From Rothia nasisuis (GTDB lineage Bacteria; Actinomycetota; Actinomycetes; Actinomycetales; Micrococcaceae), in NCBI RefSeq assembly GCF_928381405.1, contig NZ_CAKMSB010000010.1, positions 1-64,000 on the forward strand: a DNA stretch of 64,000 nt, given 5' to 3'. Numbering within the stretch: the stretch's first letter is position 1; each line of letters starts with the position of its first letter. The notes under the pieces are model-generated. The model did no database searches and was not told the origin of the DNA. It saw nothing but the letters and a program-made list of their open reading frames with translations. Shown here piece by piece: positions 36,782 to 48,478 of the stretch. Both the position numbers and the translations under genes were made by a program.

Positions 36782-38695
36782 CTAGCCCTTGGCGCGGCGG
36801 CGGGCTTCGCGCACGCGCTCGTTGGAGTCAAGGATGACCTTGCGGATACGGATGGCTTCGGGGGTGACTTCCACGCACTCGTCCTCACGGGCCCATTCCA
36901 GGGACTCCTCAAGAGTCAGTTTCTTGGGCGGGGTCATGTTTTCGAAGTTGTCCGCTGAGGCTGAGCGCATGTTGGTCAGCTTCTTTTCGCGGGTGATATT
37001 GACCTCCATGTCATCTGCACGGGAGTTTTCACCAATGATCATGCCCTCATAGACCTCGGAGGTGGGCTCTACGAAGATGGTTCCGCGCTCCTGTAGGCCG
37101 ATGATGGCGTAGGGGGTGACCACGCCAGCACGGTCAGAGATCATGGAGCCGTTGGAGCGGTAGTCGATGTCGCCTGCCCAGGGCTCGTAGCCGGTGGAGT
37201 AGGACGATGAGATACCGGCGCCGCGAGTTTCGGTCAGGAACTTGGTACGGAAGCCAATCAGACCGCGGGCGGGCACGGAGAACTCCATGCGTACCCAGCC
37301 GGTGCCGTTGTTGGCCATATTTTCCATGCGGCCCTTACGGGCTGCCATGAGCTGGGTGACGGCACCCAGGAACTCTTCGGGCACATCGATAATCATGTGC
37401 TCCATGGGCTCGTGAATCTTGCCGTCGACGGTCTTGGTCACCACCTGAGGTTTGCCCACGGTCAGTTCAAAGCCTTCGCGGCGCATCTGCTCAACGAGGA
37501 TTGCCAGGGCGAGTTCGCCACGACCCTGAACCTCCCAGGCGTCGGGGCGCTCGGTGGGCAGAACCTTCAGCGAGACGTTACCGATCAGTTCCTTATCCAA
37601 GCGGTCCTTGACCTGGCGGGCAGTCACCTTGGCCCCCTTGACTCTACCGGCCAACGGTGAGGTGTTGATACCGATGGTGACGGAGATTGCGGGGTCATCA
37701 ACCTTGATGAGGGGTAGGGGCTTGGGGCTCTCGGGGTCGGTGAGGGTTTCGCCGATGGTGATGTCTTCAATGCCGGCAACAGCGACGATTTCACCGGGGC
37801 CAGCGGACTCTGCGGGAACACGTTCCAGGGCCTTGGTGGCCAGCAGCTCGGAGATACGGACGTTCTTGGTTTCGCCGTTCTGGCGCACCCAGGCAACGGT
37901 TTGGCCCTTCTTGAGGGTGCCGTTGAAGATACGCAGCAGAGCTAGGCGCCCCAGGAAGGGTGAGGAGTCGAGGTTGGTCACGTGGGCCTGCAGAACCTCA
38001 TCGGGGTTGTAGGTGGGGGCAGGAACATGTTCAAGGATGGTCTGGAACAGGGGTTCGAGGTCGCCGTTATCGGGCAGGTCGCCGTCAGCAGGCTGGTTGA
38101 GAGAAGCCGCGCCTGCCTTGCCAGAGGCGTAGACCACAGGGACGTTCAGCAGGGCGTCCACGTCCAAATCGGGCACCTCATCTGCCAGGTCGCTGGCTAG
38201 CCCCAGAAGTAGGTCCATGGATTCGCCGACGACTTCGTCGATGCGGGCGTCGGGGCGGTCAACCTTGTTGACAACCAGGATGACGGGTAGTTTGGCGGCC
38301 AGGGCCTTGCGTAGCACGAAGCGGGTCTGGGGCAGGGGGCCTTCGGAGGCGTCCACGAGCAGCACCACGCCGTCTACCATAGAGAGGCCGCGTTCCACCT
38401 CGCCGCCAAAGTCGGCGTGGCCGGGGGTATCAATCACGTTGATGGTGATTTCTTGGCCACCGGCTGCGGGGCCGGAGTAGAACACGGTGGTGTTCTTGGC
38501 CAGAATGGTGATGCCCTTTTCTTTTTCAAGGTCACCGGAGTCCATCACGCGGTCTTCAACAGCTGCATGGGCTGAGAATGCGTTGGTCTGCTTGAGCATC
38601 GCGTCAACGATGGTGGTCTTACCGTGGTCAACGTGCGCCACAATTGCCACGTTACGGAGGTCGCTCCGTGACGCGGTCTTCTGAGTTTCAGACAT
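36782..38695 (-). CDS. typA: Ribosome-associated GTPase TypA/BipA
   Basis: Translational GTPase acting on the ribosome under stress. The 637-residue protein has the P-loop AHVDHGKTT, the effector region and switch II DTPGHADFGGEVER, NKVDRPDAR, EF-Tu-like domain 2, and the TypA-specific C-terminal domain ending EAIRIRK. The start is the ATG at 38695; no strong ribosome binding site is seen. It is a single gene, convergent with the muramidase. Confidence 0.95.
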   Translation of the reverse strand: MSETQKTASRSDLRNVAIVAHVDHGKTTIVDAMLKQTNAFSAHAAVEDRVMDSGDLEKEKGITILAKNTTVFYSGPAAGGQEITINVIDTPGHADFGGEVERGLSMVDGVVLLVDASEGPLPQTRFVLRKALAAKLPVILVVNKVDRPDARIDEVVGESMDLLLGLASDLADEVPDLDVDALLNVPVVYASGKAGAASLNQPADGDLPDNGDLEPLFQTILEHVPAPTYNPDEVLQAHVTNLDSSPFLGRLALLRIFNGTLKKGQTVAWVRQNGETKNVRISELLATKALERVPAESAGPGEIVAVAGIEDITIGETLTDPESPKPLPLIKVDDPAISVTIGINTSPLAGRVKGAKVTARQVKDRLDKELIGNVSLKVLPTERPDAWEVQGRGELALAILVEQMRREGFELTVGKPQVVTKTVDGKIHEPMEHMIIDVPEEFLGAVTQLMAARKGRMENMANNGTGWVRMEFSVPARGLIGFRTKFLTETRGAGISSSYSTGYEPWAGDIDYRSNGSMISDRAGVVTPYAIIGLQERGTIFVEPTSEVYEGMIIGENSRADDMEVNITREKKLTNMRSASADNFENMTPPKKLTLEESLEWAREDECVEVTPEAIRIRKVILDSNERVREARRRAKG

Positions 38696-38850
38696 GCGGA
38701 AGGTATCTCGCTTACTCTTTGGGGATGATCAGGACGCCGGGGCGCAACCTAGCTACCGACTATTTCGGCAGGCGCGCACAGGGCTCTCGCACCGATTATA
38801 CCGGTGGCATCTAATCCCAGGGCTATCTTCTGGAACACATTAGAAGTTAA

Positions 38851-38868
38851 GGGGCTTATTCAAAACGG
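38851..38868 (+). repeat. Solo terminus of the GGCTTATTCAAAA repeat family
   Basis: GGGGCTTATTCAAAACGG lies 14 bases from the 3' end of the BCCT gene. It matches the left end of the repeat elements at 48479 and 49082 at 14 of the first 15 bases. No partner end is seen nearby. Confidence 0.6.
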
Positions 38869-38881
38869 TTCCGCCCATTTC

Positions 38882-40828
38882 CTACTTGTTCCAGGGTGTC
38901 TGCTTAATATCCTGGGGTTTGGCCACCGGAATGGAACCGGTAACAGCACGAATCTGTTCAATCGCAGCGGTATTAGCATCGACTTGAAGGGCTACTTCAT
39001 CAACTGCCTTTTCCACAGCTTCTTCTACCTTGGCTTCGACCGCCTTATCGACAGCTTCTTCCAGGGCGGCCTCCAGGTGCCCATCAAGCCGTTCGTCCAG
39101 GTGCTCGCCCACGGCCGCGGTGACCTTATCTTCAACGCCCTCTGCTACAAGTACGTTGACGCGGTCATCGATGTGTTCGGTCAGTGAGGCTTCAATCTCA
39201 TGGCGGGCGTTGCGGCGCTGGGCTCGCACAAAAAGGCGGTGTTCAACGCTCAGCGCCTTGTACAGCGAGATGCACATGAGCACAATGACCACAGAGAAAG
39301 GTAGGGCGGTCAAAATGGCAACTGTCTGAATCGCTGTGAGCGAGTCTGTTCCGCCGATCACAACCAGGGAGATAGCGGTGGCCGCTGCAACCAGCACCCA
39401 GAAGACTCGAATCCAGGTTTTAGGTTCGGGTGAGCCGTTGGTAGAAAGCATACCGAGCACCAGAGCACCGGAGTCAGCTGAGGTCACAAAGAAGACGGTA
39501 ATCAGCAGTACGGCGCCTGCAGTAAGAATCGCTCCGCCCGGCAGGTTGTGGAACATCTCAAAGAGAGCGTTTTCAGCAGAAACGGAGCCGTCTTCATTCA
39601 GCAGACTTTGTGAGCCGAAAATTTCCTGGTGCAGGGCGGTACCGCCGAGCACAGAGAACCAGAAGAAAGAAGTGAGAGCCGGTACCAGCAGAACACCGAT
39701 GACGAACTCGCGCACCGAACGCCCCTTAGATACACGGGCGATGAACATGCCGACGAAGGGCGACCATGAAATCCACCAGCCCCAGTAGAAGGTAGTCCAG
39801 GCGGCCTGGAACTGTTCACCCTCAACGCCGTACAGGGCCAGGGTTTCAAAGGTCATGGCAACTATGTTCTGTAAGTAGTCACCGATGGAGCCAATAAAGT
39901 TACGGGAGAGAAAGAGGGTTGGGCCAACGACAAGGACAAAGAGGCAGACAATGGCAGCCAAAATCAGGTTGCCGTTCGAGAGCCACTTCATTCCCTTTTC
40001 AAGGCCGGTTACCACAGAGAACATGGTGATAGCCATGAGCGCAATAATGATTCCAACCAGCCAGGCATTGCCCTGTGCAGGAATATTCATATAGCCGAGC
40101 CCCGCAGCGATCTGCATGACTCCCAGGCCCAGGGAGGTAGCTACGCCGAAGAGGGTACCCACCAGGGCCACAACATCAATAAGGTCACCGGCCCCGCCTT
40201 TGACGCGGTCACCGAAGAGGGGCTTGAGAGCGTAACGGATAGAAAGCGGAAGTTTGAGACGGTGGGTGGCATAAGCAATTGCCAGGCCAACAATCACGTA
40301 AATTGCCCAGGGGTGTAGCCCCCAGTGCAGAAAGGACTGGCTCATGGCCGCCTGGGCAATTTCCTCACTTGTACCGTTGCCAACGCCGGGGCGCGGGTCA
40401 ACGTAGTGCATGAGCGGTTCGGTGGCCCCATAGAACACCAGGCCAATGCCCATACCTGCCGCAAAGAGGAAGGCAAACCAGGTGCTGAAGGAGTAGGCCG
40501 GTTCGTCGTTGTCGTCACCCAGCTTCACGTCGCCCATACGAGAAAAACCCAGGTAGAGGGCGAAAATAACGAAGAAGGCCACGATGGCAACGTAGTACCA
40601 GCCAAAGTAGTTGATGACGTCGGCCTGAAGGGCGTCAAAGATACTCTTGGTTTTTTCTGGGAAGGCCAGGGTGATGCCAATGAAGACCGCCATGATGACG
40701 GCAGCGGGGATAAAGACTCGGGGCGCGAGGGAGCCTTCGCGCATGTTTGCTTTTACCTCTGCGTCGATATCCCCCTTCCTCAGGTCGGGGCCGGAGCCAG
40801 GCGGTGATTGCAGTTCTGTTCTTTCCAT
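38882..40828 (-). CDS. BCCT family osmolyte transporter
   Basis: Secondary transporter for betaine, choline or carnitine-type compounds, 648 residues, with 12 predicted membrane segments. The core has GIGLVFYGATEPLMHY and the aromatic substrate-site segment FYWGWWISWSPFVGMFIAR. From about residue 540 a long charged tail repeats HLDERLDGHLEAALEEAVDKA-type heptads, likely a cytoplasmic coiled coil, reminiscent in position (not sequence) of the osmosensing tail of BetP. AAGGAC precedes the ATG. An inverted repeat upstream (40881-40959) may control it. Confidence 0.92.
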   Translation of the reverse strand: MERTELQSPPGSGPDLRKGDIDAEVKANMREGSLAPRVFIPAAVIMAVFIGITLAFPEKTKSIFDALQADVINYFGWYYVAIVAFFVIFALYLGFSRMGDVKLGDDNDEPAYSFSTWFAFLFAAGMGIGLVFYGATEPLMHYVDPRPGVGNGTSEEIAQAAMSQSFLHWGLHPWAIYVIVGLAIAYATHRLKLPLSIRYALKPLFGDRVKGGAGDLIDVVALVGTLFGVATSLGLGVMQIAAGLGYMNIPAQGNAWLVGIIIALMAITMFSVVTGLEKGMKWLSNGNLILAAIVCLFVLVVGPTLFLSRNFIGSIGDYLQNIVAMTFETLALYGVEGEQFQAAWTTFYWGWWISWSPFVGMFIARVSKGRSVREFVIGVLLVPALTSFFWFSVLGGTALHQEIFGSQSLLNEDGSVSAENALFEMFHNLPGGAILTAGAVLLITVFFVTSADSGALVLGMLSTNGSPEPKTWIRVFWVLVAAATAISLVVIGGTDSLTAIQTVAILTALPFSVVIVLMCISLYKALSVEHRLFVRAQRRNARHEIEASLTEHIDDRVNVLVAEGVEDKVTAAVGEHLDERLDGHLEAALEEAVDKAVEAKVEEAVEKAVDEVALQVDANTAAIEQIRAVTGSIPVAKPQDIKQTPWNK

Positions 40829-41160
40829 CAGAAAGTCCTTGGTATCTCTAGTTACGAATCATTTCTGGTCAGACACGCAAAAGCATCTCTTTACATCCAC
40901 CCTCTCATCACCCAACGCGCAGTAAGGTAACCGAGTGTTTAGGTCAGAAAGAGATGCTTCAACTAGCCCAATAATAACACCACTGATAATTCAAGTTGCA
41001 TTAGGGGCTTGGGTTTGGGACGCCTGGGGTGGTGGTTGATGTGTTGAGCTTCGTGTGATGGTTGGAACTAAAGCCAGGACATATCACCTGGCGGGGTTCA
41101 CAAACCAGGTCACCACCTTAAAATAGAGGGTAAGACTCCACCAACAGGAAGGCAGAGCGC
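40829..41160. other. Divergent intergenic region with a long-spaced inverted repeat
   Basis: Between the BCCT gene and pgi. A perfect 12-bp inverted repeat, AAGCATCTCTTT (40881-40892) and AAAGAGATGCTT (40948-40959), has 55 bases between its arms. It could be a two-site operator or a long-loop leader hairpin for the transporter. A smaller CCAGG/CCTGG pairing lies near 41080. No gene is seen. Confidence 0.6.
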
Positions 41161-42840
41161 ATGTCTCTCCCCGCAATTACCGACCCCACCACTACAACCG
41201 CCTGGGCCGCCCTCACCGACCATAAGGCCTCCACCCAACCCGACCTACGCGCCTGGTTCGACGCCGACCCAGCCCGCGCCCAGAAGCTGAGCTTCACTGC
41301 CGCCGACCTCCACGTTGACCTATCCAAGAACCTCATCACTGAAGAGACTCTGGCCCTGCTCGTTGAGCTGGCAGAGCAGGTAGGTCTCACCGAGCGCCGC
41401 GATGCCATGTTTGCCGGTGAGCACATCAACGTCACCGAAGACCGCGCCGTTTTGCACACCGCCCTGCGCCGCCCCGCCGATGCCAGCCCAGCCCTCACCG
41501 TCGATGGCCAGGACGTTGATGCCGACGTTCACGAGGTCTTAGCTAAGATTTACGACTTTGCCGATCGGGTGCGCTCCGGCGAGTGGGTAGGTGTGACCGG
41601 CAAGCGCATCGAAACCGTGGTCAACATTGGCATTGGTGGCTCCGACCTGGGCCCCGTCATGGCCTACGAAGCCCTGAAGCCCTACGCCCAGCACGGCCTG
41701 AACGCCCGCTTCATCTCCAACATCGACCCCACCGACGCCGCAGAGACCGTTGCGGATTTGAACCCCGAGACCACTCTCTTTATTGTGGCCTCCAAGACCT
41801 TCGGCACGCTAGAAACCCTCACCAACGCCCGCGTCTGCCGTGACTGGCTACTGACCTCCCTGCGCGAGGCAGGTGCCCTTGACGGTAAGGACGAAAAGGA
41901 CGCCGTCGCCGCCCACTTCGTCGCCGTTTCCACCGCCCTGAACAAGGTCGAAGCCTTCGGCATCGACCCCGAAAACGCTTTCGGTTTCTGGAACTGGGTG
42001 GGTGGGCGCTACTCCGTTGACTCCGCCATCGGCACCCCCCTGGCTATTGTGCTCGGCCCCGACGTCTTTGAGCAGTTCCTGGCAGGTTTCCACGCCATGG
42101 ACGAGCACTTCCGCTCCGCTCCCCTAGCCCAGAACGTCCCCGCTCTCATGGGCCTGCTGAACATCTGGAACGTCAACTTTCTGGGTGCCGAAACCCACGC
42201 CGTCCTCCCCTACGACCAATACCTACATCGTTTCCCCGCCTACCTGCAACAGCTGACCATGGAGTCCAACGGCAAGTCTGTGACCGTTGACGGCAAGCCC
42301 GTAGCCACCGCCACCGGTGAAGTTTTCTGGGGAGAGCCCGGCACCAACGGCCAGCACGCCTTCTACCAGCTAATCCACCAGGGTACTCGCCTGATTCCCG
42401 CAGATTTCATTGCCTTCGCCAACCCGGTACACGCAACCCGCGACGGTGACCAAGACGTTCATGAACTCTTCCTGGCCAACTTCTTCGCCCAGACCAAGGC
42501 TCTAGCCTTCGGTAAGACCGCGGATGAGGTTCGCGCAGAAGGAACCGCCGAGCAGATCGTTCCTGCCCGTGTCTTCTCGGGCAACCGCCCCACCACCTCT
42601 ATCATGGCCTCCCAGCTGACCCCGTCAGTTCTCGGCCAGCTGGTTGCCCTCTACGAGCACATCACCTTTGTGCAGGGCGTTATCTGGGGCATTGATTCCT
42701 TCGATCAGTGGGGTGTGGAGCTCGGCAAGCAGCTAGCCCTGCAGCTGGCACCGGCCGTAGCGGGTGACCGCACCGCTCTGGCCGAGCAGGATTCCTCAAC
42801 CCGGGGCCTGATTGATTTTTACCTGACCCACCGCAAGTAA
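41161..42840 (+). CDS. pgi: Glucose-6-phosphate isomerase
   Basis: Interconverts glucose-6-phosphate and fructose-6-phosphate. The 559-residue enzyme has [26 protein letters not shown], the [11 protein letters not shown] segment, the catalytic glutamate region TMESNGK and [11 protein letters not shown], ending with [17 protein letters not shown] precedes the ATG. A DUF805 gene follows after 20 bases, probably on the same message. Confidence 0.96.
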   Translation: MSLPAITDPTTTTAWAALTDHKASTQPDLRAWFDADPARAQKLSFTAADLHVDLSKNLITEETLALLVELAEQVGLTERRDAMFAGEHINVTEDRAVLHTALRRPADASPALTVDGQDVDADVHEVLAKIYDFADRVRSGEWVGVTGKRIETVVNIGIGGSDLGPVMAYEALKPYAQHGLNARFISNIDPTDAAETVADLNPETTLFIVASKTFGTLETLTNARVCRDWLLTSLREAGALDGKDEKDAVAAHFVAVSTALNKVEAFGIDPENAFGFWNWVGGRYSVDSAIGTPLAIVLGPDVFEQFLAGFHAMDEHFRSAPLAQNVPALMGLLNIWNVNFLGAETHAVLPYDQYLHRFPAYLQQLTMESNGKSVTVDGKPVATATGEVFWGEPGTNGQHAFYQLIHQGTRLIPADFIAFANPVHATRDGDQDVHELFLANFFAQTKALAFGKTADEVRAEGTAEQIVPARVFSGNRPTTSIMASQLTPSVLGQLVALYEHITFVQGVIWGIDSFDQWGVELGKQLALQLAPAVAGDRTALAEQDSSTRGLIDFYLTHRK

Positions 42841-42860
42841 AAAGGAGCAAAGTTGCGCCC

Positions 42861-43442
42861 ATGAGCTCAACACCGCATCCCCCGCCGCCACCCCAGGATC
42901 CTCACCCGGGCCAGGGTGGCCCTTGGGGGCAGAACCCTAACCCTGCGCAGGGAAACTACGGAGCTCCGGGTTTCTACGGTCTGCCTACCGGGTATCGCCG
43001 CCCCTCTGTAGGCATGGTGCAGGCGCTCAAGCTCAACAAGAAGTACCTCTGGCATTTTTCGGGCCGGGCCTCTCGGAGTGAATTCTGGTGGGCCTATCTC
43101 GTGTGGACTGTGGGCACCTCTTTGGTGGTTCTAGTGGCCTACCTGGTATGGGTCATAGCTATGTTCGTGGTATTTTCACGCACAGAGAACAGCCAAGATA
43201 CGTCAACATTCTTCGTTGTAGGAGCAGTACTTTTTCTACTGCTGGGTGTTGCCCTTACTATCCTCTCCATTATCTTTACCCTGTCTGTTTGCTGGCGCCG
43301 TCTTCAGGACGCTGGTTTTCCCGGCGCCCTGTGGTTCCTCAACTTAGTTGGGCTGGGCATCGTCCCTTTCATCATGTGCATGCTGGACTCCAGCCCAGAT
43401 GGCCTGCGATACGATAAGCCCGAGGACGTCAATCGTCCTTAG
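42861..43442 (+). CDS. DUF805 family membrane protein
   Basis: A 193-residue protein. The first 50 residues are Pro/Gly/Asn-rich and cytoplasmic. The DUF805 core starts at LWHFSGRASRSEFWWAYL and has three to four membrane helices, with the conserved CWRRLQDAGFPGALWFL loop. Function is unknown. A ribosome binding site AAAGGAG lies upstream, and the short gap to pgi suggests cotranscription. A second, shorter DUF805-like gene follows. Confidence 0.87.
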   Translation: MSSTPHPPPPPQDPHPGQGGPWGQNPNPAQGNYGAPGFYGLPTGYRRPSVGMVQALKLNKKYLWHFSGRASRSEFWWAYLVWTVGTSLVVLVAYLVWVIAMFVVFSRTENSQDTSTFFVVGAVLFLLLGVALTILSIIFTLSVCWRRLQDAGFPGALWFLNLVGLGIVPFIMCMLDSSPDGLRYDKPEDVNRP

Positions 43443-43453
43443 CCAGAAGCTAC

Positions 43454-43514
43454 CCACCGGCAGTGCCGTGAGCTGGTGGCCCTGCCAGAGGGCCTCCCCT
43501 GCTCGGGCCGGTGG
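43454..43514 (+). terminator. Possible terminator between the two DUF805 genes
   Basis: An outer pair CCACCGGC/GCCGGTGG (43454-43461, 43507-43514) encloses a tight GGCCCT/AGGGCC hairpin (43478-43494). There is no T-run, so the call is weak. Confidence 0.35.
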
Positions 43515-43535
43515 TTGCGCTCTCTGGTGATTCTG

Positions 43536-43541
43536 TATTCT
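43536..43541 (+). promoter_or_regulatory. Probable -10 box of the second DUF805 gene
   Basis: TATTCT ends seven bases before the ATG at 43549, the leaderless spacing seen for several genes here. Confidence 0.45.
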
Positions 43542-43548
43542 TGAGGGT

Positions 43549-43974
43549 ATGTCTGAGCATAAGCCTAACCGCCTGCACACCTATGACTCCCCGACCGCAG
43601 ATACCCCCGAGGCTCTCAACCTTGAGGGTTTTGACGACGAAGAATACCCGGACGAACGCCGCTCAGCTGCGAGGGCTGAGCAGGTTGGTTTTGGGCGGGC
43701 TGTGCGCCTCTTTTATCGGCACTATTGGAATGGCCGGGGCGAGGCCTCGCCCAGCGAGTTCTGGTGGGCTCTGCTTTACCTTGTGCTGGGCACGGTGCTC
43801 TATTTTGGGGCGACAATCTGGCTGAACCGAGTGACGCTGGCTGAAGACTCGTCATCGGTACTACGCACCCTGTTCATGTTCCTGGTAATCACAAACCCGC
43901 TCTGGGTGGCGGTGAACATTGGGCCTACCATCACGCTCTTTAAACGACGGGCTAACGCAGCCTACAAGCGTTGA
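43549..43974 (+). CDS. DUF805-like membrane protein
   Basis: A 141-residue protein with an acidic N-terminal 45 residues and a membrane region beginning FYRHYWNGRGEASPSEFWWALL, the DUF805 entry motif. Only two or three membrane helices follow, and the usual C-terminal RRLxDxG loop is reduced to LFKRRANAAYKR, so it appears shortened compared with its neighbour. It may have arisen by duplication and divergence. Function unknown. Confidence 0.8.
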   Translation: MSEHKPNRLHTYDSPTADTPEALNLEGFDDEEYPDERRSAARAEQVGFGRAVRLFYRHYWNGRGEASPSEFWWALLYLVLGTVLYFGATIWLNRVTLAEDSSSVLRTLFMFLVITNPLWVAVNIGPTITLFKRRANAAYKR

Positions 43975-44162
43975 GGTTGGCCTGCCCCGGGCCTAGGGTT
44001 TTGGAGGGAGCTGGCACCCAGAGTTCCAGACGTTCGTAGCCATGTGGTGGTAGCCGCCCGCTGACACAATACAGCTGAGCTACCTATTTCTGAGGTCTTG
44101 TCGCCCCCAGGCCAGGCAAGCCGAGCCTCGCCCCCCCCTGTCACACTTACCAATTGAGCTGA

Positions 44163-46463
<2,301 letters not shown>

Positions 46464-46480
46464 AACCTCGTAAGTGAAGT

Positions 46481-46508
46481 GTGGCCCCGGTAGAAACGCT
46501 GGGGCCAC
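46481..46508 (+). terminator. Terminator of icd
   Basis: An eight-base GC stem, GTGGCCCC (46481-46488) with GGGGCCAC (46501-46508), shortly after the icd stop. No strong T-run. Confidence 0.6.
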
Positions 46509-46512
46509 TGTC

Positions 46513-46546
46513 GAGGGCTTATTTACGAAACTGTTAGAGTAGCCTC
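46513..46546 (+). repeat. Degenerate repeat remnant at the left edge of the AT-rich island
   Basis: GAGGGCTTATTTACGAAA is followed after a few bases by AGTAGCCTC, resembling the two ends of the repeat elements at 48479-48638 with the interior deleted. It lies about 170 bases before the AT-rich operon. Confidence 0.45.
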
Positions 46547-46713
46547 ATTCCCGCTGCGAAGTTACCACCTGCCAAGTGGTTGGATGGCGGATTATCTCCA
46601 TCCCTTCATGCCAGCGTACATTCGCTTCCCTTTGTGAAACCTATATACCCTTAAGACATATTTCATTTACCTCTATGAGCAATCATTAATCGCTTACACA
46701 AAAGGCTTTTAAT

Positions 46714-47307
46714 ATGAAAAAAAGGATAGGCAGAGAAAAATTTGAAGAAGATTTAGCATCTGTCAACCATGACCCTGAATACTTTCTTTCTTCTTTGATG
46801 TTAGATGGAGTGCCTAGAACTTGGAGTGAAAATCTATTAGATTTTACGAAATGGCGACATCTAGTGGCTAAATCAATAGAAGTAAACCCTCTTTGTGTAC
46901 TAGTTGTTGGAAGCGCAAGATTAGGCTACTCACTGAACCCTGATAAAAATTTTAAAATTTTTGACAAGGAATCCGACATTGATATCGCAATCATCTCGTC
47001 AGAATATTTCGAAAGGTGCTGGAAAGAAATAAGGAATTTAATAAAAAATGAAGACATTCCTAAACATGAGATTGGAAATATTCGAAGACTACTGGTGAAT
47101 GAGTGCATACCACTTGATTTAATCTTACCTAGTCTTTCCTTTGGCCAAAAATGGAAATCCCATGAGGATAAGATAATCATGGATTTAGGAGAAAATTTTT
47201 ATGGGAATGAGATAAAATACAGAATTTATAGAAATCATGATGCTCTCTTAGACTATCAACGCTTAAGTATAAAAAATTCCATGCTATTGATTGAGTCAGA
47301 AAAATGA
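46714..47307 (+). CDS. Nucleotidyltransferase-fold protein, first gene of the AT-rich operon
   Basis: A 197-residue protein with a nucleotidyltransferase signature: VVGSARLG (GS at 66-67), then SDID (D88 and D90) and a third acidic residue in IPLDLIL (D135). These would be the three metal ligands of a polymerase-beta-like active site. The N-terminal 55 residues are helical and unassigned. AAAAGG lies eight bases before the ATG. Base composition is strikingly AT-rich compared with icd, a sign of transfer. It overlaps the DUF262 gene by four bases (ATGA). Possible activities are nucleotidylation of tRNA or protein, as in MenT or AbiEii toxins, but no substrate can be assigned. Confidence 0.75.
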   Translation: MKKRIGREKFEEDLASVNHDPEYFLSSLMLDGVPRTWSENLLDFTKWRHLVAKSIEVNPLCVLVVGSARLGYSLNPDKNFKIFDKESDIDIAIISSEYFERCWKEIRNLIKNEDIPKHEIGNIRRLLVNECIPLDLILPSLSFGQKWKSHEDKIIMDLGENFYGNEIKYRIYRNHDALLDYQRLSIKNSMLLIESEK

Positions 47308-48437
47308 ATCCAAACACTATTAAATTTGAAATTGAATCAAAAACGATTGCAGAGTTCAACCAAATGAGAGCTAACCATGATTTAGTACTCCAGCCTGATT
47401 ATCAGCGCAAGGTTGTTTGGTCTCAGGCTGCAAAGATCAGTCTTATTGAAACAATTCTTCTTGGCCTACCAATCCCTGAGGTCTATCTTTCCTACGAAAC
47501 CAGCGCAGATGGTCGTTCTATTGCATCAGTTGTCGATGGCCAACAAAGATTGACTTCAATTTTTAACTTTATCGATAACGGATTTTTCCTGGAAAACTTA
47601 GAGACCAGTGAAGATAGTGAATATTTCAAATCAGCCTATGAAGGGAAGTACTTTAAGGATTTAGAAGACGAGACTAAAAAAGAAATTTGGAAATACAGGT
47701 TGCCGATTAGACGACTATCAGATATTGATGATGATGAGATTCGAAAGGTATTTGCGCGTGTAAATAGAGTAAACATGGTACTGACTTCTCAGGAGATCAA
47801 AAATGCACTATACCCAGGGCCTTTCCAGGACTTTTTGAAAGACTGTGCTTCACATCCAATCACAGAAAAATCAGGTATATTCAGCGGTTCGCGGCGCAAC
47901 AGAGGTGGAGATTTAGAATTTTTCGCTGAATCTTTTGGCGCATGTTTATTCGGACTAGTAAATAAAAAAACTGATTTTGACACTCGGTACGATGAACTTT
48001 CAAAGAATTTTGATCTTGAATATTCAGATCAGGCAAAAAGGTATATTGAAATATTAGATTATCTCGAAAAAAATGTAAACTGGAGTGGCAGAACTAGATG
48101 GTCCAATATTATTGATATGTATACTTTAATATATGTCACCTGGAATCTAGATCTCGAAAACATTCTATCCGAAATTGCACCCGCTGATTTTAATCGATGT
48201 ACCGACCTTTTCCAATTAATCGTGAACGATGTCAAGAAAAATCCTGAAAATAAAATCTTTGAATCCTCTAAAATTGGCCCCCTGCCTAGCGGGTTATCGG
48301 ATTCATCCCATAAAGCGATTAGAGAAACGATTGAATTTTATATATCAGGTATTAGAAACTCTTCCGACATCAAAGCTAGAAGAAGCAGAGTGAAATCACT
48401 TGAAAAATGGATTAAAGGTTTTATTGAGAATGACTAA
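47304..48437 (+). CDS. DUF262 (DGQQR) domain protein
   Basis: A 377-residue protein with the DUF262/ParB-like motifs: LQPDYQRKVVWS (29-40), GLPIPEVYL and DGQQRLTSI (78-86). In the related GmrSD and SspE defence proteins this domain binds or hydrolyses nucleotides and senses DNA modification, and is joined to a DUF1524 HNH nuclease. Here no HNH motif is visible in the C-terminal half, so this is a stand-alone sensor-type protein. It is AT-rich like its partner and translationally coupled to it by an ATGA overlap. The pair suggests a two-component defence or toxin-antitoxin-like module. Confidence 0.85.
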   Translation: MNPNTIKFEIESKTIAEFNQMRANHDLVLQPDYQRKVVWSQAAKISLIETILLGLPIPEVYLSYETSADGRSIASVVDGQQRLTSIFNFIDNGFFLENLETSEDSEYFKSAYEGKYFKDLEDETKKEIWKYRLPIRRLSDIDDDEIRKVFARVNRVNMVLTSQEIKNALYPGPFQDFLKDCASHPITEKSGIFSGSRRNRGGDLEFFAESFGACLFGLVNKKTDFDTRYDELSKNFDLEYSDQAKRYIEILDYLEKNVNWSGRTRWSNIIDMYTLIYVTWNLDLENILSEIAPADFNRCTDLFQLIVNDVKKNPENKIFESSKIGPLPSGLSDSSHKAIRETIEFYISGIRNSSDIKARRSRVKSLEKWIKGFIEND

Positions 48438-48478
48438 ATCTTGAACCAAAGTTTCAGCACGCCCAAAAGAAACATATA

